Source: Acanthochromis polyacanthus
Taxonomy: Eukaryota; Chordata; Actinopteri; Pomacentridae
Direction: 5' to 3'
NCBI RefSeq assembly: GCF_021347895.1
Contig: NC_067132.1
Span: 6,990,338 to 7,054,337 of the forward strand
DNA length: 64,000 nucleotides
Positions 53,214 through 64,000 of the stretch are shown in pieces; positions within the stretch are counted from its first letter, which is position 1, and the number at the start of each line of letters is the position of its first letter. A program made the position numbers and the translations under genes. The notes under the pieces were generated by a model. That model had not been told where the DNA came from, did no database searches, and saw only the letters and a program-made list of their open reading frames with translations.

Positions 53214-53581
53214 TATGCTACACTCCACTGGTGTCCAAAAACTACTAAAAACCTAAAAAACACGTCCTGTGTTGCAGTGTATTTGACTCAGACAAGACCC
53301 AGTAACTTCTTCTAGAACTGTGAAAACAATTCGATATAAATGTATGTCTTGTGTGCCTATGTAAGTTATTCAATACATTTGACATGAGCGAATTTGCAAA
53401 CATGACGTTTGGTGCAGAGGTGCATTAATACACACATGTTTTAACTTAACGGTAGTGTAGGTTTGTTAGTCATGTGAACAATCAGCCAACCACATGATTA
53501 AACATTACTGCCTTCTCTCATCAGCACCACATGAATGAGTTATTAAATGTAATTGATGTACAATGATGGTTAAATGTTGAA

Positions 53582-54058
53582 CTGAATTGAATTGAATTTA
53601 TTTATTTGATAGGGACGATGCAGTTTAACATAGTTCCATTACTTAGCATGAATCTGATGTGCTGCACAGAGAGTTTATAGCAAATGCTAGTTTCCAACTC
53701 TTGTCCCTAGATGGGCCTTTAAATATAAAAGTCAAAATATATAACATCATAAAATAACAGAAAAGTTTACAAAAGAACAATAAAATACATGTTCACATAA
53801 AACAAATAATTACACAAACCAGTTCAAAATAAGTTAAAAAAACATGGCAAACTAAGAATGATTACAGCTCTGATTTGCTTTTAGCCAGCACTTGACCTTT
53901 GCAGAGAAGGGTTTTAAATCTGTGATTAATTTGATATCGGTTGGTAATGAATTCCAGAGTTTAGAGCCTCTAAAAGAGAAAGCTGACTGTCCAAATGTGG
54001 ACTCTAACATGCTACATGTCAAGAGAAGGTCGACCTTGTGTCCCAGTAGATGTTCCAC
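53582..54058 (-). pseudogene. LINE ORF2 C-terminus and 3' end (L2/Rex-like)
   Basis: On the minus strand FSFRGSKLWNSLPTDIKLIT followed by SAKVKCWLKAN is the hallmark C-terminus of L2-like LINE ORF2. A 3' UTR follows and ends in a (TTCAA)n tail at about 53582. 5'-truncated. Confidence 0.8.
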
Positions 54059-54090
54059 AGTGGATGTTTCACAGTGGATGTTCCACAGGG
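54049..54090. repeat. 14-bp tandem repeat, 3 units
   Basis: GATGTTCCACAGTG, GATGTTTCACAGTG, GATGTTCCACAGGG, directly at the 5' end of the LINE fragment. Confidence 0.9.
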
Positions 54091-55029
54091 ACTCAGGGTT
54101 TTCCTCCCATGTGGACCTTCAGGGCTGTACTTTACAGCAGAAATAAACACATCTACAGCCTGGTACAGAAAACACTTTGGTCTCTGGAGCTAATTTCACC
54201 ATTCACGACAACAGGCTGTGAATTTTTGCAACTCACCTGATGAAACTGCATCAATCCTTAAAGCAGAATTAATTGTGTAGTCTGAGGGACAGGTGAGAAC
54301 CAATACAGGAAGTCCATGTCCCTGAGACATTTGAAGTGTTAGGCTCAGCTCCACTCATGTCCCACCTCTACGCTCATTTTGGATTAGATAGGAGATAGAA
54401 GGACTCAGTGACAAGATGTTGATGGTTGGAGCTTCACCATCACTGTTCAGGACACCTATGGGTGATGCCATGATTCTTCAGCACAAAGAGAAGAAGGTTG
54501 TATGTAGGTTGTGTCACAGTGAACTGTAAGAATTTATGTCAGTACATTCAGGACAAGTTTAAAGCTGCAGAGAGCAGGGTGCTGGTGCAAACACTGCAAA
54601 TGTTGAAATGTTTGCTGTGAAAGAGACAGAGCAGCTCATCACAGCAATGACTGTGAAAGACGTGATTCCTCTCAGTTTGGATGAAAGTAAAGACGTCCAG
54701 CAATTAATGGAATATAATATAATGCACTGGAATACAGTGTTGGGCCACAGTATGATCACATCTGGTCTGAAACACAATCTACTTCTTAGAATACTCTAAA
54801 TTTATTTCCATTTAAAGAACCCTAGGCTATTCACAGGCTAGTTTCACTACCTTTGTTATAAGGGTTAACCACACATGCTGTAATACTGTTTTTTTCCCTT
54901 CACAACTGAGGCTTTCTAGAGCTTTAATCAGTTCATATCATACTAGCTAATTAGCCTGTAGATCTAGTAAAATGTTTGTATTATTAAATTGCTGCTTTTA
55001 CATGGTTTTTCGGTACAGATGTCTTTTCA
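54091..55029. other. no gene recognised
   Basis: Short frames only, no repeat family recognised. Confidence 0.45.
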
Positions 55030-55031
55030 TA

Positions 55032-56257
55032 CACTCTATTGCCAAAAGTATTTGCTCACCCATCTAAATAATCAGAATCAGGTGTTCCAATCACTTCCAT
55101 GGCCACAGGTGCATAAAATCAAGCACCTAGACATGCAGACTGCTTTTACAAACATTAGTGATAGAATGGGTCGCTCTCAGGAACTCAGTGAATTCCAGCG
55201 TGTAACTGTGATAGAATGCCACGTGTGCAACAAATCCAGTCGTGACATTTACTCGCTCCTAAATATTCCACAGTCAACTGTCAGCTGTATTATAAGAAAG
55301 TGGAAGTGAGTGGGAATGACAGCAACTCAGCCACCAAGTGGTAGGCCACGAAACTGATAGAGCGGGGTCAAGACTTTGCCAACTTTCTGCAGAGTCAATC
55401 GCTACAGACCTTCAAACTTCATGTGGCCTTCAGATTAGCTCAAGAACAGTGCTTCAGCAGAGAGCTTCATGGAATGGGTTTCCATGGCCGAGCAACTGTA
55501 TCCAAGTCATACATCATCAAGTGCAACGCAAAGTGTCGGATGCAGTGGTGTAAAGCACGCCGCCACTGGACTCTAGAGCAGTGGAGACGCCTTCCCTGGA
55601 GTGACCAATCACGCTTCTCCATCTGGCAATCTAATAGACCAGTCTGGGTTTGGCGGTTGTCAGGAGAACGATACTTGTTGGACTGCATTGTGCCAAGTGT
55701 AAAGTTTGGTGGAGTGGGGATTATGGTGTGGGGTTGTTTTTCAGGAGCTGGGCTTGGCCCCTTAGTTCCAGTGAAAGGAACTCTGAATGCTTCAGCATAC
55801 CAAGACATTTTGGACAATTCCATGCTCCCAACTTTGTGGGAACAGTTTGGAGATGGCCCCTTCCTCTTCCAACATGACCGTGCACCAGTGCACAAAGCAA
55901 GATCCGTGAAGACATGGATGACAGAGTCTGGTGTGGATGAACTTGACTGGACTGCACAGAGTCCTGACCTCAACCCGATAGAACATCTTTGGGATGAGTT
56001 AGAGCGGAGACTGAGAGCCAGGTCTTCTCATCCAACATCAGTGTGTGACCTCACAGTAACACTTGTGGAAGAATGGTGAAAAATTCCCATAAACACACTC
56101 CTAAACATTGTGGACAGCCTTCCTAGAAGAGTTGAAGCTGTTATAGCTGCAAAGGGTGGACCGACATAATATTGAACCCTATGGATTAGGACTGGGATGT
56201 CACTTGTGTTCATATGCGAGTCAAGGCAGGTGAGCGAATACTTTTGGCAATACAGTG
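55032..56257 (+). mobile_element. full-length Tc1-like transposon, defective
   Basis: 1226 bp with TA target duplications and 29-bp inverted ends (CACTCTATTGCCAAAAGTAT on the left, CACTGTATTGCCAAAAGTAT inverted on the right), 27 of 29 matching. Contains one transposase gene, broken. Confidence 0.93.
55166..56170 (+). pseudogene. Tc1-like DDE transposase, frameshifted
   Basis: ATG in MGRSQELSEFQRVTVIE starts the paired-type helix-turn-helix region (LLNIPQSTVSCIIRKWK). A frame break near 55308 leads into [18 protein letters not shown], and another near 55430-55450 into the catalytic domain. The three acidic residues are still there: D in WSDQSRF, D in [13 protein letters not shown] in [14 protein letters not shown] after LVEEW at 56077-56079 truncates the end (KIPINTLLNIVDSLPRRVEA remains readable). 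Not functional. Confidence 0.9.
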
Positions 56258-56259
56258 TA

Positions 56260-57234
56260 GCTGTGTAATCTGAATGATAATGCTATAACATGTATTTTGT
56301 GCCAAACGGAAATATATGTCATTATTATATTCTTTGTAATCTTCATGCACCCTCGTCTGCTTGGTTGAAAACTGAAAGATTGCTTTCAGGTTGTAACTAA
56401 TTAAATTTAATGGAAATTCAAAATTACTTTTTCTTGCTTTCTTGCGTACAGATGAGCAACTGGCATTGTTAGAAAGGTCAAGCAGAGCGGTTTGATCTGA
56501 TCCGAGCTGCATCTCACCGTCAGAAATACTGCAAGAGGAATTCAACCAACAACAAGGGAAGTGATTTAGACTCAAAGAGCATCCCTAAAGCACCAAGGCA
56601 AAGTTACACCACCTTTCTACGACACAAGTTAGATTGTTTTAGAGAATGAAACAAAGAGATGGAGGGAATATGAGATGCCAAGAGAAAGAGAGAGAGAAAA
56701 GTCGTACACACAAACCTAGCATGAGCTAAAAAGAGAGTGTGACAGACAGAGAGAGAGAGTGAATAAGACAGAGAAGGATGCAGGAACAGAGCCGAGGGAC
56801 TGAACATACAGAAAAGGCCAAGAAAGAGCTTAAAAGTCAGGAAAAGGTTGAAAAAATAAAGACTGATAAAAAGCAACAGAGGATGGTCAGCATGACACAA
56901 AGACACACAAATGTCAGATCTAAAATAGGAGATGTTAGTGTGTGTTCATAAAGTACACCAATAGTCTGTTTGGCAGCTCAGAGACACCAACACTGAGTAA
57001 TCTCACACTGACTTTATGTTTTAATTCAACAAACTACAAACTGTATTACCAGTGCTTTCTGAAGTATTCTGGTATGCCACATCTACTGTATGGATATTGT
57101 GAGTTGACTTTAAAGCTACTTGATTAGAGTTAGATAATGATCACTGCTTTCTCGAGTGTCTGGACCATTCCATTCTTCCATTCTTCTGCTAATTATTTGT
57201 GTTGATTGTTAATCCTTTACCCATAGTTTTGGTC
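56260..57234. other. no gene recognised
   Basis: Includes a purine-rich GAGA stretch at about 56650-56770. Nothing else stands out. Confidence 0.5.
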
Positions 57235-57237
57235 ATT

Positions 57238-58064
57238 CAATGTCAGTGTCAATGTCAGCTTTATTTATGTAGCACTTATTAAAGGCCCATGGCCAACCAA
57301 AGCGTTTTAAAGTAAAATAATCATCAAAAATAAGAAACAATAAAAGCAAAGGAATAAAACAGTTTGATACAACAGATAAAAGATCCAGTAGAGGTGACTG
57401 CTCATCCAAAGGCCAGGGGGAACAAGTGGACTTTTAAAAATGGAGAGGCTGTTCTCAGACAGCACAGAGAGGGGAAATGCGTTCCACAGCGTGGGGCCAC
57501 AACTGCAAAGCGTTAGCCTAATAGCATAATTGCCTAAGTCTGGCCCTGGCCTTCATGACTTAGGCAACTATGCTATTAGGCTAACGGCTCCATCTCCTCT
57601 GGTTTTCATGAGAGATGGAGGAACGTCCAGGACTGTCTGGTCAGCTGACGTCAGGGCTCTGGAGGGTTGATGTACCTTAACAAGGTCAGATAAATATTCT
57701 GGGGCCAGTCCATTCAGAGACTTCAAAACACTTAAAAGAATTTTAAAATCAATCTTGAACCGAACTGGAAGCCAGTGAAGTGAGGAAAGCACCGGCGTTA
57801 TGTGCTCATGCTTCTTTGTCCCGGTTAGGAGATGAACTGCTGCATTCTGAACAAGCTGCAGACGGTTGAGTTCTGACTGGTCAATGTCGACGCACAGGGA
57901 GTTACAATAGTCCAACACCAAGTAATAAAAGCATGGATAACTTTTTCTAGATCAACCCTTGTTCGATAGGGTTTGACTTTGACTAGAAGTCGAAGCTGAA
58001 AGAAGGTAGCCTTGGCCACTGAGTTGATCTGCTCTCTGCTGCTTCTGTCTAATGAAGTTTTCAC
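57238..58064 (-). pseudogene. L2-type LINE ORF2 C-terminal part and 3' UTR
   Basis: Minus strand reads VKPYRTRVDLEKVIHAFI, then (after a frameshift near 57910) LDYCNSLCVDIDQSELNRLQ, LVQNAAVHLLTGTKKHEHIT, PVLSSLHWLPVRFKIDFKIL and LKSLNGLAPEYLSDLV, a typical L2 RT-thumb region. The coding part is split by a hairpin at 57512-57585. The 3' UTR ends in (TGACAT)n-like repeats at 57238. Confidence 0.88.
57512..57585. mobile_element. 74-bp hairpin insertion inside the L2 fragment
   Basis: Two 29-bp arms (GTTAGCCTAATAGCATAATT at the left and its inverse at the right, 28 of 29 paired) around a 16-nt loop. It breaks the L2 coding frame between RGDGA and the following FAVVAP-like segment, so it was inserted after the LINE. 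Confidence 0.8.
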
Positions 58065-58453
58065 AAAAAATCTCTGTCTGTGGTGGTTTTAAAGAAAAGA
58101 TTAGCTTCTCTTTAAAGCCTGCCTTTCAGTACAGCTGTGGTGCTTGGAGAGGCTCAGCAAACACGGTCAATATTTAATGAGGAGAATCTGGTCAATATTT
58201 CATACATAGTCAAACACCTCTGCTCATTCATACTGGCTATTAAAAAGAGGCTGTCCTGGCAAGCAGTGTTCAAACGGCAGAGAAAGAAGCATATCAAAAT
58301 TTCAGAGCCTTCATTTTCTTCTGTAAACAGAGCAGCAGTGAACCAGCAGCTGATCTGTCTGATATCCCTTTAATAATGCAATAACAAATCATGTCTGTTT
58401 GGTAAAGGTGCATGTAGCACTCATTGGGTGAAAGACTGAGTGTACTGAACAAC

Positions 58454-58456
<3 letters not shown>

Positions 58457-58506
<50 letters not shown>
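58457..58506. repeat. (AC)n microsatellite
   Basis: 25 AC units at the left border of the CpG-rich element. Confidence 0.95.
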
Positions 58507-58508
<2 letters not shown>

Positions 58509-58509
<1 letters not shown>

Positions 58510-59559
58510 ATGGCGTCAAATCGAATTCTATTCAACCAATGCAACTCGCAGCAACGTGTGTGTACATGCATGATTATTATGTTACGCCTGCGTGCATTGT
58601 AACGTGCAGATTGTATTTCACGCATAACAAGAAGCTGCGTACCTATGAAGCAGCGCGTGCATGCCTGTCTGTCACTGTTTGACAAATACTGTTACGCACT
58701 CACACACGCACGCGGTCGCAATTTGTACACAACAGAAAGTTGATCTGCACCGTGCGCAGCACTCCGCGTACAAATCTTCATGTGAGCGTTAATGCGTGCG
58801 TTTGTAAAAAAAACACATGAATGTTACGCGTGGCCGCTCCGCGTGTGATTGCCGGCGTGCAGCAATGATCACATGTGAACGTACACGTGAATGGGAGGCC
58901 ATTATAAGTCAATGGGGAAACTACATTACACGTCAGGCGCGGGTGCTGCACCAACCCGGTCTCACGAGGATTCGTGAAACTGTCACGTAAATTTTTGTTT
59001 CGGTTTCGTGCGCACCAACACGATTTCGTCATGTTTTTCGTGCCGCTCACAACGAAATGTTTTTCATGTTGCTCACAACGAAACCCGCTGTGGTAATCAC
59101 ATCTGAAAGTGGTTTATACCGGCGGATTCATGACAATCTAAGCTGTCCATCGGCATATACTGTTTGTGCCGTCGGACATTCTTAGAATCGCGTTTGCAGC
59201 CTTTGGGCATTCTTTAAATTCCTATGCAAATTGGTAAGTGTACCACCGGGTTATGGTTAGGGTTATGGTTAGGGATGATGTAATGCAAAATATAGCGTTG
59301 GATTCGCAACGCTTTTACATTAAAAATATAATATACCCATTCGTTTGAAATACGTTCTGAGTGGCACGAAAAGTCCACCGTTTAAAATACATTGGTGTGC
59401 ATTTCGTTGTGAGCGGCACGAAAAACATGACGAAATCGTGTTGGTGCGCACGAAACCGAAACAAAAATTTACGTGACAAAGCGTAACCATCAAAGCACGC
59501 GCATGTGACACGTTCAGTTGATAGCTGCACACGCTTTTAGAATCGATTCTGACGCCATA
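58509..59559. mobile_element. CpG-rich inverted-repeat element with nested element
   Basis: Outer ends TATGGCGTCAAATCGAATTC (58509) and, inverted, TATGGCGTCAGAATCGATTC (59559), bracketed by AC repeats on the left and GCAC repeats on the right. The interior is unusually rich in CpG (many ACGCGTGC-type words). No coding potential. Confidence 0.65.
58982..59477. mobile_element. element with perfect 78-bp inverted repeats
   Basis: 58982-59059 and 59400-59477 are exact inverses (begin GTCACGTAAATTTTTGTTTC), around a 340-bp spacer. The perfect match suggests a young element or one kept identical by conversion. No clear target duplication found at these borders. Confidence 0.85.
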
Positions 59560-59561
59560 CA

Positions 59562-59600
59562 CATGCACGCACGCACGCATGCACGCACGCACGCACGCAC
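59562..59600. repeat. (GCAC)n/(ACGC)n repeat
   Basis: Tetranucleotide run directly right of the CpG-rich element. Confidence 0.9.
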
Positions 59601-62214
59601 TCTAACTGAGATTTAATTCAGATCAGATTATTTTATTTAGCATTTATTTAACCAGGTTAGTCCCTGGTTAAAACATAATGTCCCTGGATGTTCCACCAAT
59701 CCAGCCCACCTCTGGAGGAGGTTAAACACATGTGGAGTAAATATATCAGTCATGTGTGGTTATATAGGAGGGGAATATTAAGACAGGAAATAATGTACAT
59801 GCCAGTCTTATCCTAGCATGACTTGCAGAATGAAAGCTCGGCTTCACGAAGCCCCTTGTTAAATTCAGTAATGATAGAATACCCTGTTTGGTAATAAACA
59901 GGGAAAAACATACAAACAGACACACTGAAACTTTATTCTATCCCGTCCTGCTCTCACTGAGCTTCAACCTCTAAGCTAAACAGACAAATTTAATCTGAAC
60001 CTTTCTGTCTTATTCCAACACCAACATTTCACATGAAGGACTTTTTCAATTCACCAGTCTAATTCATGACTTCAGACTCACTCCAGCACACATGAGGTTC
60101 TGACTGGCCGATGGCTTTATCTTCCACCAACAGATGTGTGATATTATTAGATAGTGTCTCTTGATAAGTTCACAGCACAGAGGGAAATACAGGACTATTC
60201 TTGTGAAATATAGATGAACAAACGCATTTACTTCCATAGCAAAGTAGCTACAACAATATGTTCTAACCTTCAATTTAGTGCTGGTTGTAAAATTAATGAG
60301 AACAACTCTCACTAAAAGGCTGCTAGTTTCAAAGTTAGATTAAAAAAAGAAGAGTGCAAGACACAAGCCAGAAACGCCAAGTTTCAAATTCTCTAATCTA
60401 AGGACTTGTTCAAATACTGCACAGCCAACATTTCCCACAATCGTAGGATGCAATAGAGGAATTACACTAAACCCAAGGTGACTCTTCCACTAAAATATCA
60501 TCTGAAATGCATCTGTATTGTTTCTATTGCTTCATAAAATACCCCTAAAAAACCAAAAGTACATTTCAAAGGGAGCAATAATCTTAGAAAAGAGAGTAGT
60601 TTTTGATTTCTCTTATCCTAGATTTGCCACAAAGCTCCAGTTTTTCCCATAAAAGCATCACTTGATTTGGTTTCTAAATCCTCTCAGCCAAAGCGGCACT
60701 CTGCTGGTTTTTCTCTGATATAAAGAGTCTTAGATTTAAGTACACTAGTTTCACAGCCTCTCATCAAGTGGTCCAACTAGAGGTCAACTGATTTCACATC
60801 CTTAATTCACATCCGTGCATGGAAATTTTGTCTCGCTTTTTGATTCTCACATGAAAAAAAGTAACAGAAGTATGTCAGTAAATATCCTCTTTAACCCACT
60901 GTTTCACAATTTGTCCAGGAGTAGTTATCACTGGGAAAGAAAACACAACTACAGTTCATCGTAGTTTTTACAAAGTGAGTCTTTTCATGTCTACATGACA
61001 CAGATAGAGTTTACACTGAAAACAGAGAGAGATGTTCATTTGTTTATTATGGAGGAGAATGTGTTCGAGCACGTTGCATTTTGTTCTGTGATTATGAATA
61101 TGCATGCATCTGAGTGTGTGTCAGTTTGATATCTGCCTGCCACCAGGATTGGCTTCCTGGCTGACCTTTTTCTCTCCAGCTTTGACAGTTCCCATTAAGA
61201 CAAACAAAGGAGCAGATTTCCTCCATCCTCCTCCTCTCCACAGCCTTCTCCTCCAATAATGAACACACCATCAGCGCTGAGGTAGTTCCCTCTCTCCCCA
61301 GATATCATTTTCTCTCCATGTCTCCTCCATGATGCTATCTCATTCCATCTGTCTCTTTTTACCCTTAGTCTTGATCTTTCTCAGCCTCCTGTCCAGCCGT
61401 CGCTTCATCAAACACAGCAGGGACTTCACATATAAATGCAGAAATGTGGCACAACACAAGCTATTGCTGCAGGGCTACTGACATATGCTCTGCACACACA
61501 AATGTGCAGCATTTAAGAGTTAATCTACAGTAAGGAGACTCTCAGCTTAAGTTTTTAAATCTCTTTTCTGTGTGTGTGTGAGAAGCTGCTTACATCTAGT
61601 AGTATTCACACAAAGATACGGCGGCCATAAGTCCAGAAACTGCAGTTCAACAGGAAACCATCAGGGGATTTCATCTGTGTTGATAAAGGCAAACATCCAT
61701 GAGAAAGCCCTCACTGGTGGTTTCCAGTAGACATTGTCGCCGTATTATCCAGGTTTGCAGAATATAAAAATATCACAAATTTCACATTCTGTTGAGAAAA
61801 GGCTGAACATCCTCCAGTGACTGCAGAGTGCACATGGTGCAGAAGTGATGGGACTTCATGTGGCTTTAAAGGGAGCTACATGTGATCAGAGGATGCCAGT
61901 ATGCATTAGATTCAAACTATGGAATCAGGCCACTTGAATAAAAGATGCTGATGTGTGAAGCCACAGAGGAACACACTCAGCAGGATACGATGGTATGTTC
62001 TCTCTATGTACAGCCTATTTATCTACATGCATATTATATGACTGTGCTCTGTTTTTAGTATTTTAGTAACACTTTTCCACTGTGTACAGTATAGCCTTCG
62101 TTTGGGATAAATGAGGTCAAATTCAGTCAATCTAACCAAAAGAGGGAAAAAGAGCAGCAATGTTTTGACAAACTCTCAGGACACATGAGCAAAGTCATGT
62201 AAAAACTATGAATG
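59601..62214. other. no gene recognised
   Basis: A weak LINE-like word (TTTATTTAACCAGGTTAGTC, 59641) is the only thing noted in 2.6 kb. Confidence 0.45.
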
Positions 62215-62582
62215 TAACCCTTTAGGCGCCAGAGTTTTTTCAATAAAATATTTAGTTTTGACATCATTTTTTTCTAAAGGTTGTAACTTGAAAATGGTTG
62301 GAGATAAAGGCAAACTGTATATGAGAAAAATCATCATTATGACCCAAAGTTTGTGATGGGAGTAAATTCACTCATCTAATTTGCATATTATGACGTCACC
62401 AGGCGGCGGACATATGGATTACATAACTTAACTGATGTTTATCGATCAAAATGGCATTGTTTGGCTCAGAATTTGTCAGATCCCTGTCTCCACGATACCC
62501 AACAGGCTTATCAAAATGTCTGATCCACTTGCGATACTCTTCCTCATCTGTCAAGCAAGCCCAGCCATCATCATCATCATTT
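62215..62582 (-). mobile_element. unclassified transposon relic
   Basis: Starts near TTTAGGCGCCAGAG. On the minus strand at about 62420-62575 a frame reads GWACLTDEEEYRKWIRHFD and continues for some 50 codons. It looks like a coding relic of a DNA transposon, but I do not recognise the family. Confidence 0.3.
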
Positions 62583-63102
62583 ACAACATAACCGTGACAT
62601 CACCCGTTGGTTTCAACACCGAGAAAATGAAGCCCGGATTTTGCTACTTCCTGGTCGCCGTTTTGGATTTTTTGGAGCCAGTGACGTAAAAAGCGTCATC
62701 AAACAGACTGGACCGGAGAGCAACTAGGGGCAGGATTGGCTGAGGACTCTCTTATCCCACCCACATTTTACCACAGAGGCTTCTGTTGCTGTCTATCAAG
62801 TATAGCCACGCCCCCTGGCTCCGCCAACTTTAACGATTTATTTAAAATTCAGTATTGATTTATGTTAAGATCGGCCACCTGATCTCTCATTTTGACCATG
62901 AAAACTAACGGGGAAAAAATCCTGAGCTGTAGAAAATCAGTCTATCAAATTTTATTTTTTCCAAAAATGAATTTGGGTCTATGGAGCAAAAGCTTTTTGG
63001 AGCCAACCCTAGCGGACGGCGTAATATTGCAAGTTTTTGACACTTCCGGGTTGGCTTCAATTCTGGAGCCAGATGCTACGTCCACTATATATACAGTCTA
63101 TG
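62583..63102. mobile_element. shortened copy of the 3077-5782 element
   Basis: Shares CCGTTGGTTTC, GATTTTGCTACTTC, TTTTTGGAGCCAGTGAC and the right end TATACAGTCTATG with the 2.7-kb copy. The left terminus is missing and the middle is deleted. Confidence 0.75.
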
Positions 63103-63529
63103 ATTAGAACTCGAGTCAGCTGTGCACCCGCACAGCCGCTTGTAGTTGGCTTGATGAGACAGATCACTGGAGCAGGAGGGCGTGACAGAAAGTAAGACTG
63201 TGGGATACTGTAACAGAAAAGACTCAGTTAAAAGATCCACAAAGTGCATGTTAGGAGGAAAGCATAAAATGGTAACACAACTTTCACCAGGAGACCAGGG
63301 TTAGGGTGTGAACGAGCCCGTGACTGGATGGATCAGTATTTTTCTGCTTAAACTTTGTTGTCACTTGTTTACTTTCAGTTTTTTTCAGTTTAGAGACCAA
63401 AGCTTTATGGATGAGAGAGGCTTCCGGATGGCGGAACGGAGAGCGGACGCATAATTCACCAGCTCCAAGCGGGTCAGCTTCCCCTAATGGTTTATTAGTA
63501 TTTTCGTGATTAGAAAGTTGCAGAAAGGA

Positions 63530-64000
63530 ATGCCAGGGGCAAATATAAGAAGAACGAGAAGAACAACATCAGTGAGCAACACTAAAGAAGACGTGGAATC
63601 ACAGAGTGAAAGTGAGGATAACACATGTGATAGCAAGTTGCTAACTGACGCCGATAGCATGGAGGCCATGAAGATTAGCATCATCGCCGAAATACAAAAA
63701 GTACGCGCTGATATTACAAAGGAGCTAACAGAAGCCACCTGCCAACTTAAATAAGAGCTCAGTGATTTTAGAGGAGAAATGAACAATCGACTCGGGATGA
63801 TTGAATCCGACATCAAAAACGTGACTAGCAGGGTAGAAGAAGCCGAACTCAGAGTCACCGAAGTCGAGGCTTTCAGTGCGGATGCGAGAGAGGTGCTATC
63901 TCACACACTTGAGCTGCAGGAACATTTCCAAACACAGCTCGAAGACTTGGAGGCACGCTCAAGGAGAAACAATCTGAGGATACACGGCATTGAGGAGGGG
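63530..64000 (+). pseudogene. L1-type LINE ORF1 (start), one stop, runs off the window
   Basis: ATG at 63530 opens MPGANIRRTRRTTSVSNT. After a single in-frame TAA at 63752-63754 the same frame continues as a coiled coil (GMIESDIKNVTSRVEEAELR) and reaches LEDLEARSRRNNLRIHGIEE, the conserved start of the L1 ORF1p RNA-binding domain. The 5' UTR begins near 63410. The element continues beyond 64000. Confidence 0.85.

Overview
This is vertebrate nuclear DNA, almost certainly from a ray-finned (teleost) fish. The only host gene I can build is a KCNH6-type (ERG family) voltage-gated potassium channel. Around it lies a typical fish repeat load: a Tc1 transposon, a Tigger/pogo-type element, hAT-like and P-like elements, RTE, L1/Tx1 and L2-type LINEs, a tRNA-derived SINE, solo LTRs and long (GT)n tracts. 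There are no bacterial-style genes or operons, and most long open frames are by-products of microsatellites, palindromes and dead transposons.

Region 1 (2.5-31.1 kb, minus strand): fifteen consecutive coding exons of kcnh6 that join in frame with correct splice phases (2664 nt, 887 codons plus stop). They run from just before S1 to the C-terminal stop: S1-S6, the pore with SVGFGN, C-linker, cyclic-nucleotide-binding-homology domain and the distal tail. The N-terminal PAS/eag exons are not visible between 31.1 kb and the window end, so they lie outside it or were missed. Four introns interrupt what I recall as two large exons in mammalian ERG genes. Introns hold a Tigger-type element that makes up most of one 924-bp intron, a solo LTR, three copies of a CCGCCAAGG-ended repeat, SINE pieces, a LINE 3' end, and a 2.7-kb element with 8-bp target duplication.

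Region 2 (27-34 kb): two opposite copies of a small element bracketed on both sides by GT/CA microsatellites, one of them split by a hAT-like element with an exact 8-bp duplication, then a SINE and a second solo LTR.

Region 3 (38.3-42.35 kb): the most unusual part. A THAP-domain first exon (plus) and a SWIM-type exon (minus) face each other between mirrored ends. Next comes a 2.7-kb near-perfect palindrome with arms of about 830 bp, built of iterated ~20-bp subterminal repeats and a short coding exon. Its left arm is interrupted by a 1049-bp element flanked by an exact 9-bp duplication.

Region 4 (42.5-49.9 kb): a decayed L1/Tx1-type LINE with a very C-rich 5' part and an internal deletion, into whose ORF2 a nearly full-length 3.1-kb RTE retrotransposon has inserted (7-bp duplication ATGGCTG).

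Region 5 (51.7-64 kb): an element with 20-bp terminal inverted repeats and ten dispersed copies of a 12-bp motif, two L2-like LINE ends (one carrying a 74-bp hairpin insertion), a complete but frameshifted Tc1 element, a CpG-rich element with a perfect 78-bp inverted repeat, a shortened second copy of the 3-kb element, and at the edge the start of an L1-type ORF1.

All calls come from reading the sequence and translations by eye; paralogue and transposon family names are judged from remembered motifs, not from searches.
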